Notes: generated by a model not told the origin, from the letters alone. A stretch of 64,000 nt of DNA from Doris montereyensis (GCA_037039925.1 JAXRKP010000857.1:92501-156500); one strand, 5' to 3'; shown: positions 13,001-24,084, numbered from the stretch's first letter. Made by a program: numbers and translations.

Positions 13001-13575
13001 ATCAATCTACAGTGTCTATGCACACACAGCTTGTATTGCTCCTCTAGTATAATGGTATTGCATGTACTGTACGTTGGCAAGAATGCAGAGAACGAAAAAC
13101 AGACAATAAATTTGAGACAAAATACACTGAATTTCCGCCTTGAAAACATGGTGTAAGAGGGTACCAACCTGCTTAAGCCGCGATTAAAACCACCTCTGCC
13201 CTTTGAGAATGGTGGAGGCATTTTTGGACTGAGCTTGTGGACTGTGAAGTCTTTCTTCAGTGTTAATTATAATAGCAGTTACGTTATGGGTGATCAGATA
13301 CGTTTTTCTGTCATCAATCCGGTTTTTTACACTAGAAAATGAAGAGAAACAAGAAATAAAATTAAAATAATGTGTAAAACAGAAATGATTACAAAACAGT
13401 GAATGTTCTAAGTTCTACCTGCAAAATGAGCATTCAAACGTTCTTGGAACAGTATTTTTTTACCCATTGAACTGTCAGGAATGGTGATAGATTTATCGTT
13501 GTTTTTCGTACACATAACTAGACTAATATCTTTTGCTTTACCTTTATGCATCCATACCTTAGTTTTCATTGCCAT
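5817..13575 (-). CDS. Arg/Ser-rich nuclear-type protein, family unassigned (about ten exons)
   Basis: A multi-exon minus-strand gene. Exons in order: 13575-13419 (tentative), 13241-13169, 12970-12861, 12367-12006, 10229-10100, 8183-7967, 7887-7810, 7540-7335, 6467-6423, 6049-5817. Phases agree at every junction except 12006/10229, where one small exon or one base seems missing. Together they encode about 540 residues. Visible parts: a Gly/Arg-rich start (FSKGRGGFNRG), a His/Tyr-rich stretch (MPYPYYHYDYDP), a 21-bp coding repeat, RS/SR dipeptides, then a conserved-looking block (RRPIFDREEIKVWRHDENL, DDPDFERRLIRVKK) and a Lys/Glu-rich tail (QQQMKKKEEVDRRG). RS-rich composition suggests a nuclear RNA-processing or transcription role. 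The acidic DPDFERR block faintly recalls THRAP3/BCLAF1-type proteins, but I cannot confirm this and give no symbol. Confidence 0.6.
6423..6467 (-). CDS. RS gene micro-exon, 45 nt
   Basis: Acceptor ATTTCCAG, donor ATTAG|GTAAAA, phase 2 to 2. Encodes RDRSMSRSPQREQQI. Its phase fit to both neighbours is the main support. Confidence 0.6.
6974..7254 (+). mobile_element. tRNA-derived SINE, family 2, copy a
   Basis: The head GTGGCCGAGCGGTTAGGCTG plus GGTCGAATCC gives A and B boxes of a Leu/Ser-type tRNA. Diagnostic blocks follow: AAAGACACTTAACACACATT, CCCAGGTGCAAATGGGTACA, ACTAGCTTGGGAGTAAAAAC and CACCTGTTCTGCTTC. It ends GCCTTAAAGGAACC. It lies in an intron of the RS gene, in the opposite orientation. 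Confidence 0.88.
7335..7540 (-). CDS. RS gene exon with the most conserved-looking block
   Basis: Acceptor CCTTTGCAG, donor CTCAG|GTAAGG, phase 0 in and 2 out. Encodes RVFDATVFKMVHKKHEG, RRPIFDREEIKVWRHDENL and TDDPDFERRLIRVKKAP. Dense charged, non-repetitive sequence makes it the best query for a family search. Confidence 0.7.
7810..7887 (-). CDS. RS gene exon, 26 codons
   Basis: Acceptor CGTTTCAG, donor GTGGAG|GTAAGT, phase 0 to 0. Encodes LNMKDNVTIAVLRNPSAKP then SEDVTVE, running directly into RVFDATVFK of the next exon. Confidence 0.65.
7967..8183 (-). CDS. RS gene exon, basic Ser/Pro-rich
   Basis: Acceptor CGTGCAG, donor GGAAA|GTGAGC, phase 2 in and 0 out. Encodes SQEHKSRKIASPDNRF, LRQSPPVFRKRSASRSPN and PSRPAKKEDAVPPRK. 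Reading through the donor reaches a stop after KKRR, so an alternative end here is possible. Confidence 0.65.
8387..8678. mobile_element. MITE with inverted repeats, copy 1
   Basis: Left end AACGGTGAAAGTCATAAACC and right end reverse-complement AACGGTGAAAACCGTAAATC are matching termini. Both continue with a shared GTAAGTCTAAAATT-like block. A related copy lies inverted at about 27.06-27.35 kb. No ORF. Confidence 0.75.
8883..9080 (+). mobile_element. tRNA-like SINE head with tandem duplication
   Basis: Starts GGCACTTATAGCCTATGAG, with B box GGTTTGAGCCCGGGC. A block of about 80 bp starting AATTGAGATCATGAGAGCCT and ending CGCATGTACAA is present twice in tandem, so the B box is duplicated. Confidence 0.6.
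9098..9345. repeat. Interspersed repeat shared with about 26.74-26.89 kb
   Basis: Shared blocks are AGCTGCCAAC(A/C)TTTTCAA, then AAAACAGACT, then TTC(A)AGAAAACATTGATAAT with following TTTAAC-rich text. The family is unknown. Confidence 0.55.
9963..10052. repeat. (TA)n microsatellite
   Basis: About 90 bp of uninterrupted TA dinucleotide, just downstream (minus sense) of the SR-rich exon at 10100-10229. Confidence 0.97.
10100..10229 (-). CDS. RS gene exon, SR-rich
   Basis: Acceptor ATTCTAG, donor CAAAG|GTAAGC. Encodes SHSQQHARSGRSGEF, then RGRPRSRPRHRSRSPSPLPP. Outgoing phase 2 matches the next exon. A (TA)n tract follows in the intron. Confidence 0.65.
10464..11460 (+). mobile_element. mariner-like DNA transposon, decayed, with TIRs
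   Basis: The left terminus CTGTGTCGCAAAAAAA..GAAGGTAAC and the right reverse complement ACTGTCGCAAAAAAAGAGGT are matching inverted repeats, flanked by TA. Between them the transposase catalytic region is visible near 10795-10955: QDGVTPHTANRTLQW, then after a one-base frame slip RFVNRRTKIAWSAHSPDLNP and LDFF. Two catalytic Asp (QDG and SPD) are 37 residues apart once the slip is allowed for. A stop interrupts after DFFL. The upstream catalytic part is not readable. It lies in an RS-gene intron. Confidence 0.82.
12006..12367 (-). CDS. RS gene exon with coding 21-bp repeat
   Basis: Acceptor CTTTCAG, donor GAGAAG|GTATAA. The frame fixed by the neighbouring splice phases first reads LSGTGPP-type heptads, then FRNRSPG-type heptads, then SARSRSRSPRHQN. 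The switch happens in a repeat unit that is 2 bp short. The alternative RS frame (SPSPNRQKRS, then AFGNRSPTFRNRSP) is also open upstream and suits an RS protein better. All three frames are largely open here. Confidence 0.6.
12127..12276 (-). repeat. Coding 21-bp tandem repeat in RS gene
   Basis: About seven units, plus-strand form ACCTGTTCCTGAAAGCGGGGG. All are 21 bp except one 19-bp unit (ACCTGTTTCTGAAAGGGAG, about 12156-12174). One unit encodes a heptad, FRNRSPx or LSGTGPx depending on frame. Confidence 0.9.
12861..12970 (-). CDS. RS gene exon, His/Tyr-rich
   Basis: Acceptor TGTTAG after a GT-rich tract. Encodes SDGPLNHVIVIDKSFHHG and then MVHMPYPYYHYDYDPIVWTS, with donor ACAA|GTAAGG in phase 1. 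Later acceptors in this stretch would give an immediate stop. Confidence 0.55.
13169..13241 (-). CDS. RS gene exon, Gly/Arg-rich
   Basis: Acceptor CTTCACAG, coding VHKLSPKMPPPFSKGRGG then FNRGLSR, donor AGCAG|GTTGGT (phase 2 out). If the upstream exon is wrong, MPPPFSKGRGG could be the protein start (ATG at 13221). Confidence 0.5.
13419..13575 (-). CDS. RS gene, tentative first exon
   Basis: Opens with MAMKTKVWMHKGKAKD and continues to QERLNAHFAG, ending at donor GCAG|GTAGAA in phase 1. The next exon accepts phase 1. The ATG lies where homology to the poly-G repeat ends, so either the repeat supplies the start or the true exon begins slightly inside. No pyrimidine tract for an acceptor is visible. 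Confidence 0.35.
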
Positions 13576-13790
13576 CTTCTCAGCCAGTATTAGGGTAATT
13601 GAGGTCAAAATTTTGACTTATTTTACCTATCCTCGTCTATGAAATATTTTGAAAAGAAAAAAAAAACGTCATATGAACAATTTTCTGCCATAAACTTGTA
13701 GATAAATGAACGTTCTACCCAAATGTACAAAGAACAGAAAATCAACATTTTGGTCCCAAACTGACCAATCCATGTGCCCCCCCCCCCCAA
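13570..13790 (-). mobile_element. Poly-G-terminus repeat, partial copy
   Basis: On the minus strand it opens after a C/G homopolymer (plus-strand C run at about 13777-13790). It then carries GGACCAAAATGTTGATTTTC, a TTCATTTATCTACAAGTTTA-like block and TACCCTAATACTGGCTGAGA. Homology to the 24.1, 42.4 and 62.0 kb copies ends at GATGGCAATGAAAAC, directly before the tentative RS-gene exon. Confidence 0.75.
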
Positions 13791-13796
13791 ACCTAC

Positions 13797-13880
13797 CAAT
13801 GCCTTTCCTAGATGCTTATATATTTTCATTGCCTTTCAGATTCTCTGGCTGATTTCTTTTCTTAATTTTCCTTCTGCACC
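13797..13880 (-). mobile_element. Fragment of a non-LTR retrotransposon RT region
   Basis: Plus-strand text CTTTCCTAGATGCTTATATA and GATTCTCTGGCTGATTTCTT matches 56866-56945 inside the endonuclease/RT element, coding the ..RIQKA..IY..LGKA.. stretch on the minus strand. The poly-G repeat abuts it. Confidence 0.65.
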
Positions 13881-13884
13881 CAAA

Positions 13885-14177
13885 AATGGCGTCTGTGGCG
13901 GCGATTAGGCTGCCAGACTGGGATCTAGAGATCCTGGATTCAAATCCTCACAACGCCAGGCCCAACGTTGTGTTCCTCGGGAAAGACACTTAACACGCAT
14001 TATTTTCCCCACTCTACCCAGGTGCAAAATGGGTACAAACACTACCTTGAGAGTAAAAACCTGCATCAGAACAGCTTCCTGTCCAAGAGTTGATTATTAT
14101 CACCTGTACTGCTTCACGCTATAGCAACCAGAATACGCTTCCGCTCTATCGGCCGTAACGGCCTTGAAGGAACTTGA
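13885..14177 (+). mobile_element. tRNA-derived SINE, family 2, copy b
   Basis: A degraded tRNA head (GGCGGCGATTAGGCTGCCAG, B box GGATTCAAATCC) is followed by the family blocks AACGTTGTGTTCCTCGGGAA, CCCAGGTGCAAAATGGGTAC and CACCTGTACTGCTTCACGC. It ends CGGCCTTGAAGGAACTTG. Confidence 0.87.
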
Positions 14178-14684
14178 ATCGATTTGTCATACTCGACAAT
14201 TTTTTCATACAAAGTAACTGAATCTTACAACGCTAATTACTTCCTCAAAATACAACGACTGGCTTGACCTTGCCAAAACGCAAAGATCTTTTTGTAAGTA
14301 CTTCTACATTTTGTTGCATTAAAAAATCAATTCATGATGAGAAAAATGAACTCCATAAAACGTCTTTTTGCAATCCTCTCAATATCAAAAGAGATCGTAC
14401 TCCCTATGAAATGCATATCAAATGTCAACAAATAAAAAGTATTCCTAGTTGTCAAATGTTTCCACCATCTCATCCCTTTTTTGTAGTCTTGAGCGAGAGA
14501 AGAATGAACAATCGGGATAATCGCACTTTAGTACCGCCAAGATTTCACCTCTAATACAATTACAAATCCAGTTTATGCTCGATACTGGGCATGGTCCCGA
14601 TATCCATCTCTCATGCTCCTTGATCGACAGAGCATTGCGTGACGAGCTATGAAGGGCCTCTCACTTCTTTCTGTGTTGTTCTCT

Positions 14685-14921
14685 AGTCGTCACCCTATTA
14701 TTACTCCCACTTTAGCACCGCTGACCATAGTAAATGAAGCGAAAAATACACTGTGGGCCAGGCAAGCGGGGCTTCAAGTCGTCTTCCTATTACTCCCATG
14801 TGTGTTCTCCATTCATTGCCCTATTATTACTACCACTTTAGCACCGCTGACCATAAGCGCAATGGTAGGAAATACATGAGGCGGCAGTGCTAAAGCGTGA
14901 GTAATAACAGGGCGACGACTG
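14685..14921. mobile_element. Foldback/MITE-like inverted-repeat element
   Basis: CCTATTATTACTCCCACTTT plus AGCACCGCTGACC occurs at about 14693-14725 and again in direct repeat at about 14819-14852. Its inverse (GCGGCAGTGCTAAAGCGTGA, GTAATAACAGGGCGACGACT) is at 14881-14921. Arms of about 40 bp, no coding capacity. Confidence 0.7.
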
Positions 14922-15983
14922 ACAGGTTTTGGGAAGACGACTTGGAAACACAAGAGCGGGGCTTATTGAAGAGGATAAAACTGACAAACAGAACCAGTAA
15001 GAATTGGAGGTAATATAATAATATTATTATTATTCCCCGCCATCAGGAAACAAGAACTGCGTTGGTCGGCTATTTTGAAGGACGACAACAAGGAGTATAG
15101 AAATATCTATGTTCAAATATCGATTGTCAGCACTCTAAATGAGAGTGAGCGATGAGATAGGAACACTGTTTCTTTTAATGCAGAACACCCTCTCCCACTC
15201 CCTCCTCCGGGATAAGCTATGAAAATCTAATAATAAAAATGTATCTCTCAAGTCTCATTCTCGGAGTTAGGCCGAGAGGAGATAGGACCACAGAACAGAG
15301 ATGTATCGTTAAAATTATAATGAAGGGTATGGCCTCGTATGGAGTGGACGAGATTGAGGAGAAAGAGCACCGACTCCAAGTGTCAATCTAGGGATCAGGT
15401 CAATATTTACTTTTTTTCAAACTTGGACCAGAGGCTTGTGATCAGTGAGAAGTGAGATCTGGAGAGGGAATCAGTAAAAAATATCTCGGAAATGGGGATG
15501 GACCTGAAACCTGCATATAGGGTACATCGTGATCAGTTGGCCTGAGGCTTGTGTCGGTGAGAGGAGAGGGAGTGAGGCTAGCGTGAGTTGGCCGCAGTTT
15601 TTTCAGTGAGTCAGGTCGGCGATACACTGCGAACAGTATCATTTAACTATTTTCAAGTTTGATATTGTCTGGCTGTGCTAAAGTGCAATTATGCCGAACA
15701 ATCTATGAGAAGACTAAACTAGAATCTAGATCTAGATCTAATATCAGGCCTAGAGATCTATTATAATAATGATGCATTGGGCATTGGGTTTTATCCTCAA
15801 ATCAAGTAACAAAATCCAAACAATGACAAACGGCTTACAAAACAAACGAGTCTAGAATCTATGTCCAAACAAGAATGGCAGTGTAAATACATGTAGTGGG
15901 TACTGTATCAAAATCTTACTGTGTAACACTAGTAACAGTTTAGCTTGAGACTCGGACTTGAATTGGATGGACGTGCCACTTGC
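14922..15983. other. No recognisable gene
   Basis: No exon, RNA gene or repeat family recognised. Contains an AGATCTAGATCT tract near 15724-15740. Confidence 0.4.
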
Positions 15984-17033
<1,050 letters not shown>

Positions 17034-18336
17034 CTTGACAGACTGACAGTCTAGTCTCGTGCTGCTGAGCTCAGATTTGATTCCAAACTCGATTCCAAAG
17101 GTACTATCTCGATAGGAATCGACCATAATCCGTGATTCTTGATTCTGTAGTAGTAGTAGTAGTAGAAGTAGTCTAGTTCCACGTATCTAAGTAGTGATTG
17201 TTGTTTTGATGCTACATGTATTTCCTGTACTTGACTTTGACACTTGTCCATGAACTAAATCTTTGCATGAACTACATCGTGTTCAGACTGGGTCAGAGAA
17301 GGCAGAATAGACACGTAACGATAACCCTTCATGAGACGACAAACGAATAAAAGGTTGTCTGCTGCTTACAATTATACAAAGGATATAACTTAACTGTGCA
17401 TTTCACGTCTCGCCCTCACACTCCCTGACTACACAACCAATTATTATTCACACACAAAGAGAAATGTCAAGACCAGCACAAATCAGTTACGATGCATACC
17501 TATAGATAGCAAAGCAGAGTCGGAAAAATTAAACTATTATTTTCTTTAAATCTATAAATGACCAACTGTTATCCCATTAGATCAGCTTGAACTTAATACA
17601 TGTACACACATTTGCAAGAATAACTAGATCAAGCTGTCAATTTATTTAATTGAAATTTACCCTGTCCACCATTGCGGTGATCTCAGGGTGAATTAAAACG
17701 AAACAGCAAATGAAAGATAAGTGAAAGGAGGAAAGGAAAAGAAATAAGACCTACCAGCAGCCCCGCCAACTGCCCGCCAGGCTATCAAACGTGCATAGTC
17801 CCATCTTCAGATTGTCATCTGCACTCATTCAATCTTAGTACAGTAGGAATAGGATGTGAAACAAACAGCCAACATGAAATTAAACATGATGGTAGCACTG
17901 AAGACTTTGAAAACAAAAAATTAATTACTTTGCTTTAATCAAAATTAGATTAACAGTTTTGGTGTGAAATTCAGAAACATGCGAAGAAGATATAAGGACA
18001 AAAAAGTGATTAGAAGCTTTTCATTAAGTTGTTCGCCATTAAGCGTTGATGCTAATGGAAAGGCACCAATACCAATACCTTCTTAACATGAAAATGAAAG
18101 GATGAAAATCAGAATTTTCCACTTTCATTTCTTTTCTTACAAACTGAATTACATTTAGGGGGTTATAATCGTCTGTTTAAGGGTATGTGTGTGTAGGAGG
18201 AGGGGGTGGGTTGTCCTGAAACTCGATTTTTGTTTAAAAATAGCAATATTGAGTTATTCACTAAGTTTATTCCTTTACTTTAGAATTTTTTCTTCACTTA
18301 GGTCAGTCTCATTAACGAAGGTTTATAATAATATAC
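17034..18336. other. No recognisable gene
   Basis: Holds a short (TAG)n tract near 17147-17165. Around 17660-17695, CCCTGTCCACCAT plus GGTGATCTCAGGG recurs in inverse at about 47924-47955. Otherwise nothing identified. Confidence 0.4.
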
Positions 18337-18528
18337 TTAATTTCTTACTCCATTGAGCTTAGGATGTACATGACCTCTTTCCTTCATCGCTCTGAGCAAC
18401 ATGTCTCTTGGGAGTCTGACGTCTTCCTCCAGCTGATTTAAGTACGTGTATATGAATATGATTGATGGCCTTCCTCTGGGGGGACTCAGTAGTCCAGAGG
18501 CAGGTGTCGGCCTGTCAGTGTCAACCAA
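18337..18528 (-). pseudogene. Reverse-transcriptase C-terminal relic
   Basis: Minus strand reads GRPSIIFIYTYLNQLEED, then VRLPRDMLLRAMKERGHVHP. This matches the GRP..SY.DLLR.DT.LP..ML..AM.DR..W pattern at the end of many non-LTR element ORFs. No intact RT domain adjoins it. Confidence 0.5.
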
Positions 18529-21249
18529 AAGATAGTGGGTCGACTCAGTCGGGCGTTTGAAAAATGTTCTCGATTTTGTTTTCGAGCAAAGTCTACTCCC
18601 CTGGTCCAGGCAAGTGGATCGACACCTAGTCCCATCGTGGGTAAATCAAATCAAATCATCCCTCTGGATCTATTTCCATGTCTTTGTTCCCTGTAATTAC
18701 TTTATTAATCAACTCTTTAGTCAGTTCCTATTTGCTTCTCATGCAGTGTCCACTGAATTTTAATCTGTTTACTGCTATTATTATTGTTAATCTGGGAGCC
18801 GATCTTATAATTATGTTTTGTTTGTGTTTTCCTGTCCAGGATACGAAAGACGTTCTTTACGACTCGAAGCATTTTAACATTTTATGTGTCATTTACTTCT
18901 TTTTTCTTTCTCAAATGCCTTTTTCAATATCCATGTACTGGATCCGTATAGAAGGATTGATTCTACTGTTGCGCAGAATAATTCTACATTTAATGTGGGA
19001 GTCAGTTGGGATGAATTATGGTATTATGTGTGTGTGGGGGGGGGGGGGGTCGAATGAGGTTGTACAGTGGTGCTTCATGTTTAACGACATCGGAAATAAA
19101 GAGAACTCGTTAATAACGAGACTTTTTCAAATCCCCGTTTTTTTCCTTATTATTTCTCTATTGGAAAAGAGCTGTTTTAAGCGATCCAGAGACTTAGAAT
19201 TACGAGAACTCGAAAATGGTTACCTGAAATTAAAAATCATAATTTTCAACTAACACACACATTCATCCATACATATCACAACACGCATTCACGATCAAGT
19301 CATAGAGCGGGAGAAGGTAACAAAGAACAAGTACCTTACCAATAGTACCATACAGTACAATGTACGTAGGCTATACACGTGTGTAGGCTCGCAACCAATG
19401 ACCATTCAGCCAGCACTAACTAGCCAAAGCGGTGTGATTGTGATTATCGATCGACTCGCACGCATCGAGATGCATTTATCAAAACGATTGGACATTGGGG
19501 GTTGGGCATGGATAAATGAGAGGTTGGGCATGGATAAATGAGAGCTTTGACCAAGGGCGTGTGTGTGGGGGTCGGTTGGGATTGGGATGTAGGCTATACT
19601 CACTTGCAAAAAAAAACCCTGCACACTTCAAATTCTTTCCATGAAAACATTGTCTATGATGAGTGAATCGTTTTTATGTTTGTGCTCATTGCTAAATTTA
19701 AAAGCTAAATCAACATAAAAAAACAGTTTCTTGATGTACTCTTGTGTAGCACGTGCATAACGCGTGCTTTTGCTGTTTGGTGACATATCATTATCAGCTC
19801 ACGGGGGGGGGGGGGGGGGGGGGGTCGAATGAGGTTATATATCTTACGCATTTCTGTGATGTATTTGTCAATGTCATGCTAATATTCCTGCCGTATTATT
19901 AATATTATTATATTACTGCATTAATGTTTAGCAATTTTAATGATGAATATACATACATGTATATTATGATTTTTAACCTTTTTTTTTTATTCATTGAGGA
20001 ATATAATATAATTTCCTTCTTTGGATCAATAACGTATTATTATTATTATAATTATTATTTTTGTTATTATTATTATTATTTTTTATTGTTTCCAAATTTT
20101 GTCTAGTTTTAAGAAGACATTATCCATGAACAAGATACTCAAGAAGTCGTGTATTTGTTGTAGTATGTTATCGTCATTTGATTTGAGATATTGCTTGTTT
20201 TGATTGAACATTAATCATTAAATGAAAAGCAGATATTTAGATTTTATTTTGTTCCGTTGATATGTAGTCCAATATACGAATTTATTTGCATGATTTTCTA
20301 CTTGATTGAGTAATAGCTGGGCTTGTTCTAGAGTATTTGAATTTGATAGCAAAACAATGCCATATCTGCAAACTCGATGTTGTTAGTGATTTTACATGGT
20401 CATCATGGCTGGATGTCTTCTGTTCTTGGTTCTTCTGTTTAGAGAGTGACTGTGAGGCCTATTTCTTGTTCATATTACAATTACAGATACCCTTTGCTAT
20501 TATTATTAGTACATTTATAAATACTCATTTGTTTAGTTTAGACGAGGTGGTAAAAATAGGTCAACCAAAAGACGAAAACAGTTCAGCGTTTTCTCATCGT
20601 ATTTCGTGCATGTAGATTCTACATTATCATGCGCTCACTTCGTCACCATCTATAGTATAACTATAAATAACTGTGAACATTGTTATTTGGTATCGAGACC
20701 TTCTTTACATCTCCACCAAACTCGTCTGTGTTGAAGTAACTCGATAATGATTGTCGGGGTATTTATATATTGTTGGTTGGTGGTATGTTTGTTATTTTTC
20801 CTTCCGAAGAATCAGCAATCAAATGTAATAAATGTACAATTGCCGTTAGATTTTAATTTTTTTAGTTAAAATAGAACCTACCCCCATCCATTTCCAAACC
20901 ATCACCACCACCCTCTAACTAGTCTAACCCTTGCAACATCATCACCTAGTTCAACATACCCCTTACCTCTGCAGCAACACCATCATCATCCATCCTTTCC
21001 ACATCTTCGAGTTGCAAAGTAATCATCAGAATCAGAACTCCATTCCTTTCACCACGGCAGTAACAAATATCAGCCTTTTGACCTCTGCAGCATCCCAAAC
21101 TCTCATTAGTCCGTCTTATCATTCCTTGCTCCACCCCCCCATCTCCACACACACACACACACACAAAGAAGCCATTAGTTCTACAACAGAATGAAAAATT
21201 CAAGACACCCAGCAATAACCTTGACATAGACACCTCTGGGCCAAAGCAG
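18529..21249. other. No recognisable gene; AT-rich with two poly-G tracts
   Basis: A 191-codon open stretch at 18678-19253 crosses a poly-G tract and has AT-driven hydrophobic composition, so I treat it as chance. Poly-G runs at about 19036-19049 and 19803-19824 are both followed by TCGAATGAGGTT. Confidence 0.45.
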
Positions 21250-21535
<286 letters not shown>

Positions 21536-21767
21536 TTAGTCACGACGACGTCTCGAACATAGAAATGGATTCCCAAATGAAGGCCTTTTATAAAGTGGAC
21601 GAATCATTATGTACATGACATTGACATGTATTACAAATACAAGTTACATTATATTGGCTAAAGGAGATAAAACTTACCACTCAGTAGGTTACCACAAATC
21701 CAAAGGAGAACTTTGCAATTCAATATTATAAATCCAGCCTAATAATATATTTCTTACTACATTAGAT

Positions 21768-22096
21768 TTATAAAAGATGGATTTATAGTCCATTTCCCGC
21801 ACAAATGCAGACTCACCGACTGTACATCATCTATCCTCCAGCAGGCCATGTCATTCAAAGTCCTTCTCAACTCCCGGGGGGGGGGGGGGGAAGCATACAG
21901 TAAGCAAGCCTGTTACTAGTGTTCCTAAACTGTTAGGCTTTTCATACTAACGCTCTGACAAGATCTCTACCTATAGCCAGGTACTCATTCACACCTGAGT
22001 CAAGTAGAGTGAAATACTTTTCTAAGTTGTGAATAAAACCCAACTGTACCAGCCGTGGAGCTTGAACCAGTGTTGTCACTACGGTTCAGCTACACC
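21768..22096 (-). mobile_element. tRNA-derived SINE, family 1, copy 2
   Basis: On the minus strand the head reads GTGTAGCTGAACCGTAGTGA with B box GGTTCAAGCTCCACGGCTGG. The body shares TTGACTCAGGTGTGAATGAG and the following blocks with copies at 2.0 and 51.0 kb. A poly-G run (about 21876-21889) sits inside it. Confidence 0.82.
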
Positions 22097-22221
22097 TTTA
22101 TATAATGACTGCATTTTAAACAACGCAACATTTTTGTTAACATGGATAAAAGATAATACATGTACATGTAGATACTCAGCAAACGCTATTGATATTTTTC
22201 TCTCTTTCTCACATGATTGAA

Positions 22222-22735
22222 CTGATTGTGACCATCGCGCTAGTCTATAAATTAACAAGGAGAAATGAAAAGCTAAGCGAGCAATGGATGGTAGCAGATG
22301 GAGTGTACATCCCAAAAGAGCAAAACTTGAATGAAATCAGCCATTTCAGACCCATTTCATTGCTAAATGTAGAAGGCAAAATATTTTTCTCTGTCATGGC
22401 CTCCAGACTGGCAAAATTTATGATCAGTAACGAATACATCGACATGACTGTTCAAAGGGAAGTATTCCCGAATTCGCTGGATGCCTAGGACATGCCACAA
22501 TGATATGAGAAGCAATTCAACGAGCAACATTGGAATATCTGGACCTTGATGTGATCTGGCTGGATCTTGCCAATGCATACGGATCTGTAACACACTCAGT
22601 TCACACTAAGCCTGTACCATGTTCCAACCACCATCCGTAAGATGATTGAACAATATTTCCAAGGATTCAGAAGGAGATTCTCCACAAAGGACTTCACAAC
22701 TGACTGGATAAAGTTGGAGGTTGGCATGGATTTCT
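22222..22735 (+). pseudogene. Non-LTR-type reverse transcriptase fragment
   Basis: Reads LSEQWMVADGVYIPKEQN, FRPISLLNVEGKIFFSVMAS and YIDMTVQREVFP. After a frame break come LDVIWLDLANAYGSV and IRKMIEQYFQGFRRRFSTKD. These match RT motifs of the W..A.G..IPKE / RTISLLNVEGKIFFS / VWLDLANAYGS family. Frame breaks and loss of the catalytic YADD region make it a dead fragment. Confidence 0.75.
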
Positions 22736-23100
22736 TGAGCATAATTGATTAGGTCTACTTCTGATCTGATAAGAACTTGGATAGATATATCTTCTACATA
22801 TTTTATTATTGGGATATTTTCAAAAGCAGTTTTACAAACATTGGTGTAGATAAAAAGGAGTATAGGTCAAATAGGTGCAAGGACAGTCCCCTGGGGTATT
22901 CCAGTGTTTGTTACAACAATTACTGGTGAGTTTAAGATACCATTCTCTGATTTTAATCTAACAAATTGAGGTCTGTTGGTCAGAAAATCTAAGATCCAGA
23001 GAGTTACACTTTTTCCCAAACCCATATCTAACAATAAAGAAATCAGGATGTGGGGCTGTATTGTATCAAAAGCACTTGAAAAAGTGTAGACCCATGCGAG
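22736..23100 (-). pseudogene. Second RT fragment, opposite strand (CR1/Rex1-like)
   Basis: Minus strand reads SSAFDTIQPHILISLLL-like text, then GKSVTLWILDFLTNRPQFVR, NTGIPQGTVLAPI and a YVED at the catalytic position (normally YADD). This is the fingers/palm of a CR1/Rex1-type RT. It abuts the plus-strand RT fragment tail to tail. Confidence 0.75.
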
Positions 23101-24084
23101 ATAATATTATATTTTATAGTTATTGGTGGCCGCCACCCACCTCCCTTGCCCGCCCACTTTTACTCTGACCGGTACAGTTGCAACTACGATTAACTAGGAG
23201 AAAGGATAACAGGCCATATGGCCGATCATATACTGTACCAACACCTGAGCGAATTTGATTAACTTGCGCTAATTGAATCTTGTGATGTAGAGTGAGGCAA
23301 GTGGAGGAGCGTTTAATAATCATTAATACAGGTGTAGATCTACATGTGTACTGAACGTATTCTCTAGTTACAGGGTCAATGGCTGTGGATGCCACTGAAA
23401 TTGAAACATCGACTTATGCAATTGTATTTTCTTTCATTTTACCATCTGTGGATCGTGAAAAAGATTGACTTGAAAAACATGTTACTTAATTCGATGTTGA
23501 CGTAAACAGTTTTTAAAAATTAATTTTAAAATGTGTAGGGGATGGGACCGTAAAAAATCCCATCAATTTATGCAATGTCGACCTGTGCAACATCTACTGT
23601 ATATATTATAAATATATATATGTATACACACACTTCAGGGAAGGAAAAACTTGTATAGTAGTTATTGGAATGTTAATTTTATTCAGCCTTCAGCCATCAC
23701 AAGTTTAATTCAATAAGTTACCTTTGAAGTCTATACAACATAGTTACATATAGTTTTGAAAGGAATATCCTTAGTAGAGGAAAGCCTATGACAAAATAAA
23801 TGTTAGCGTATAGATAACCCTATTGACTTCATGACGTAATCATTTTGGTGTGCCCTAGTCAACTTGTGTTTATTTATCGATTTGTTTATATCTGGAAAGG
23901 GAAAGAATCTTATAGAGCTTTATTGAAATGTTTGAATGATATTATTTTATTTTATATGGAAACTTTCATTCTAGAAATATCTTAGTTTTCTACTATAAAT
24001 AGCAGGGGTTATTTATGTCAGGAGGGAGAAAAAAGTATTGCTAGATTCCACATCGTCTCTGCGAGTCTATGTCAGCCCACATTA
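23101..24084. other. No gene; shares blocks with about 27.70-27.98 kb
   Basis: Blocks such as ATGACGTAATCA, GCCCTAGT, TCGTTTATATCT(G/A)GAA and TTGATTCCACC-like text occur in the same order at about 23828-24050 and 27738-28000, implying an old duplication or an unnamed repeat. Confidence 0.4.

Noticed and set aside
18678..19253. 191-codon hydrophobic open frame, plus strand
   Set aside because: AT-driven composition, crosses a 14-G homopolymer, no family motif, no splice or Kozak support.
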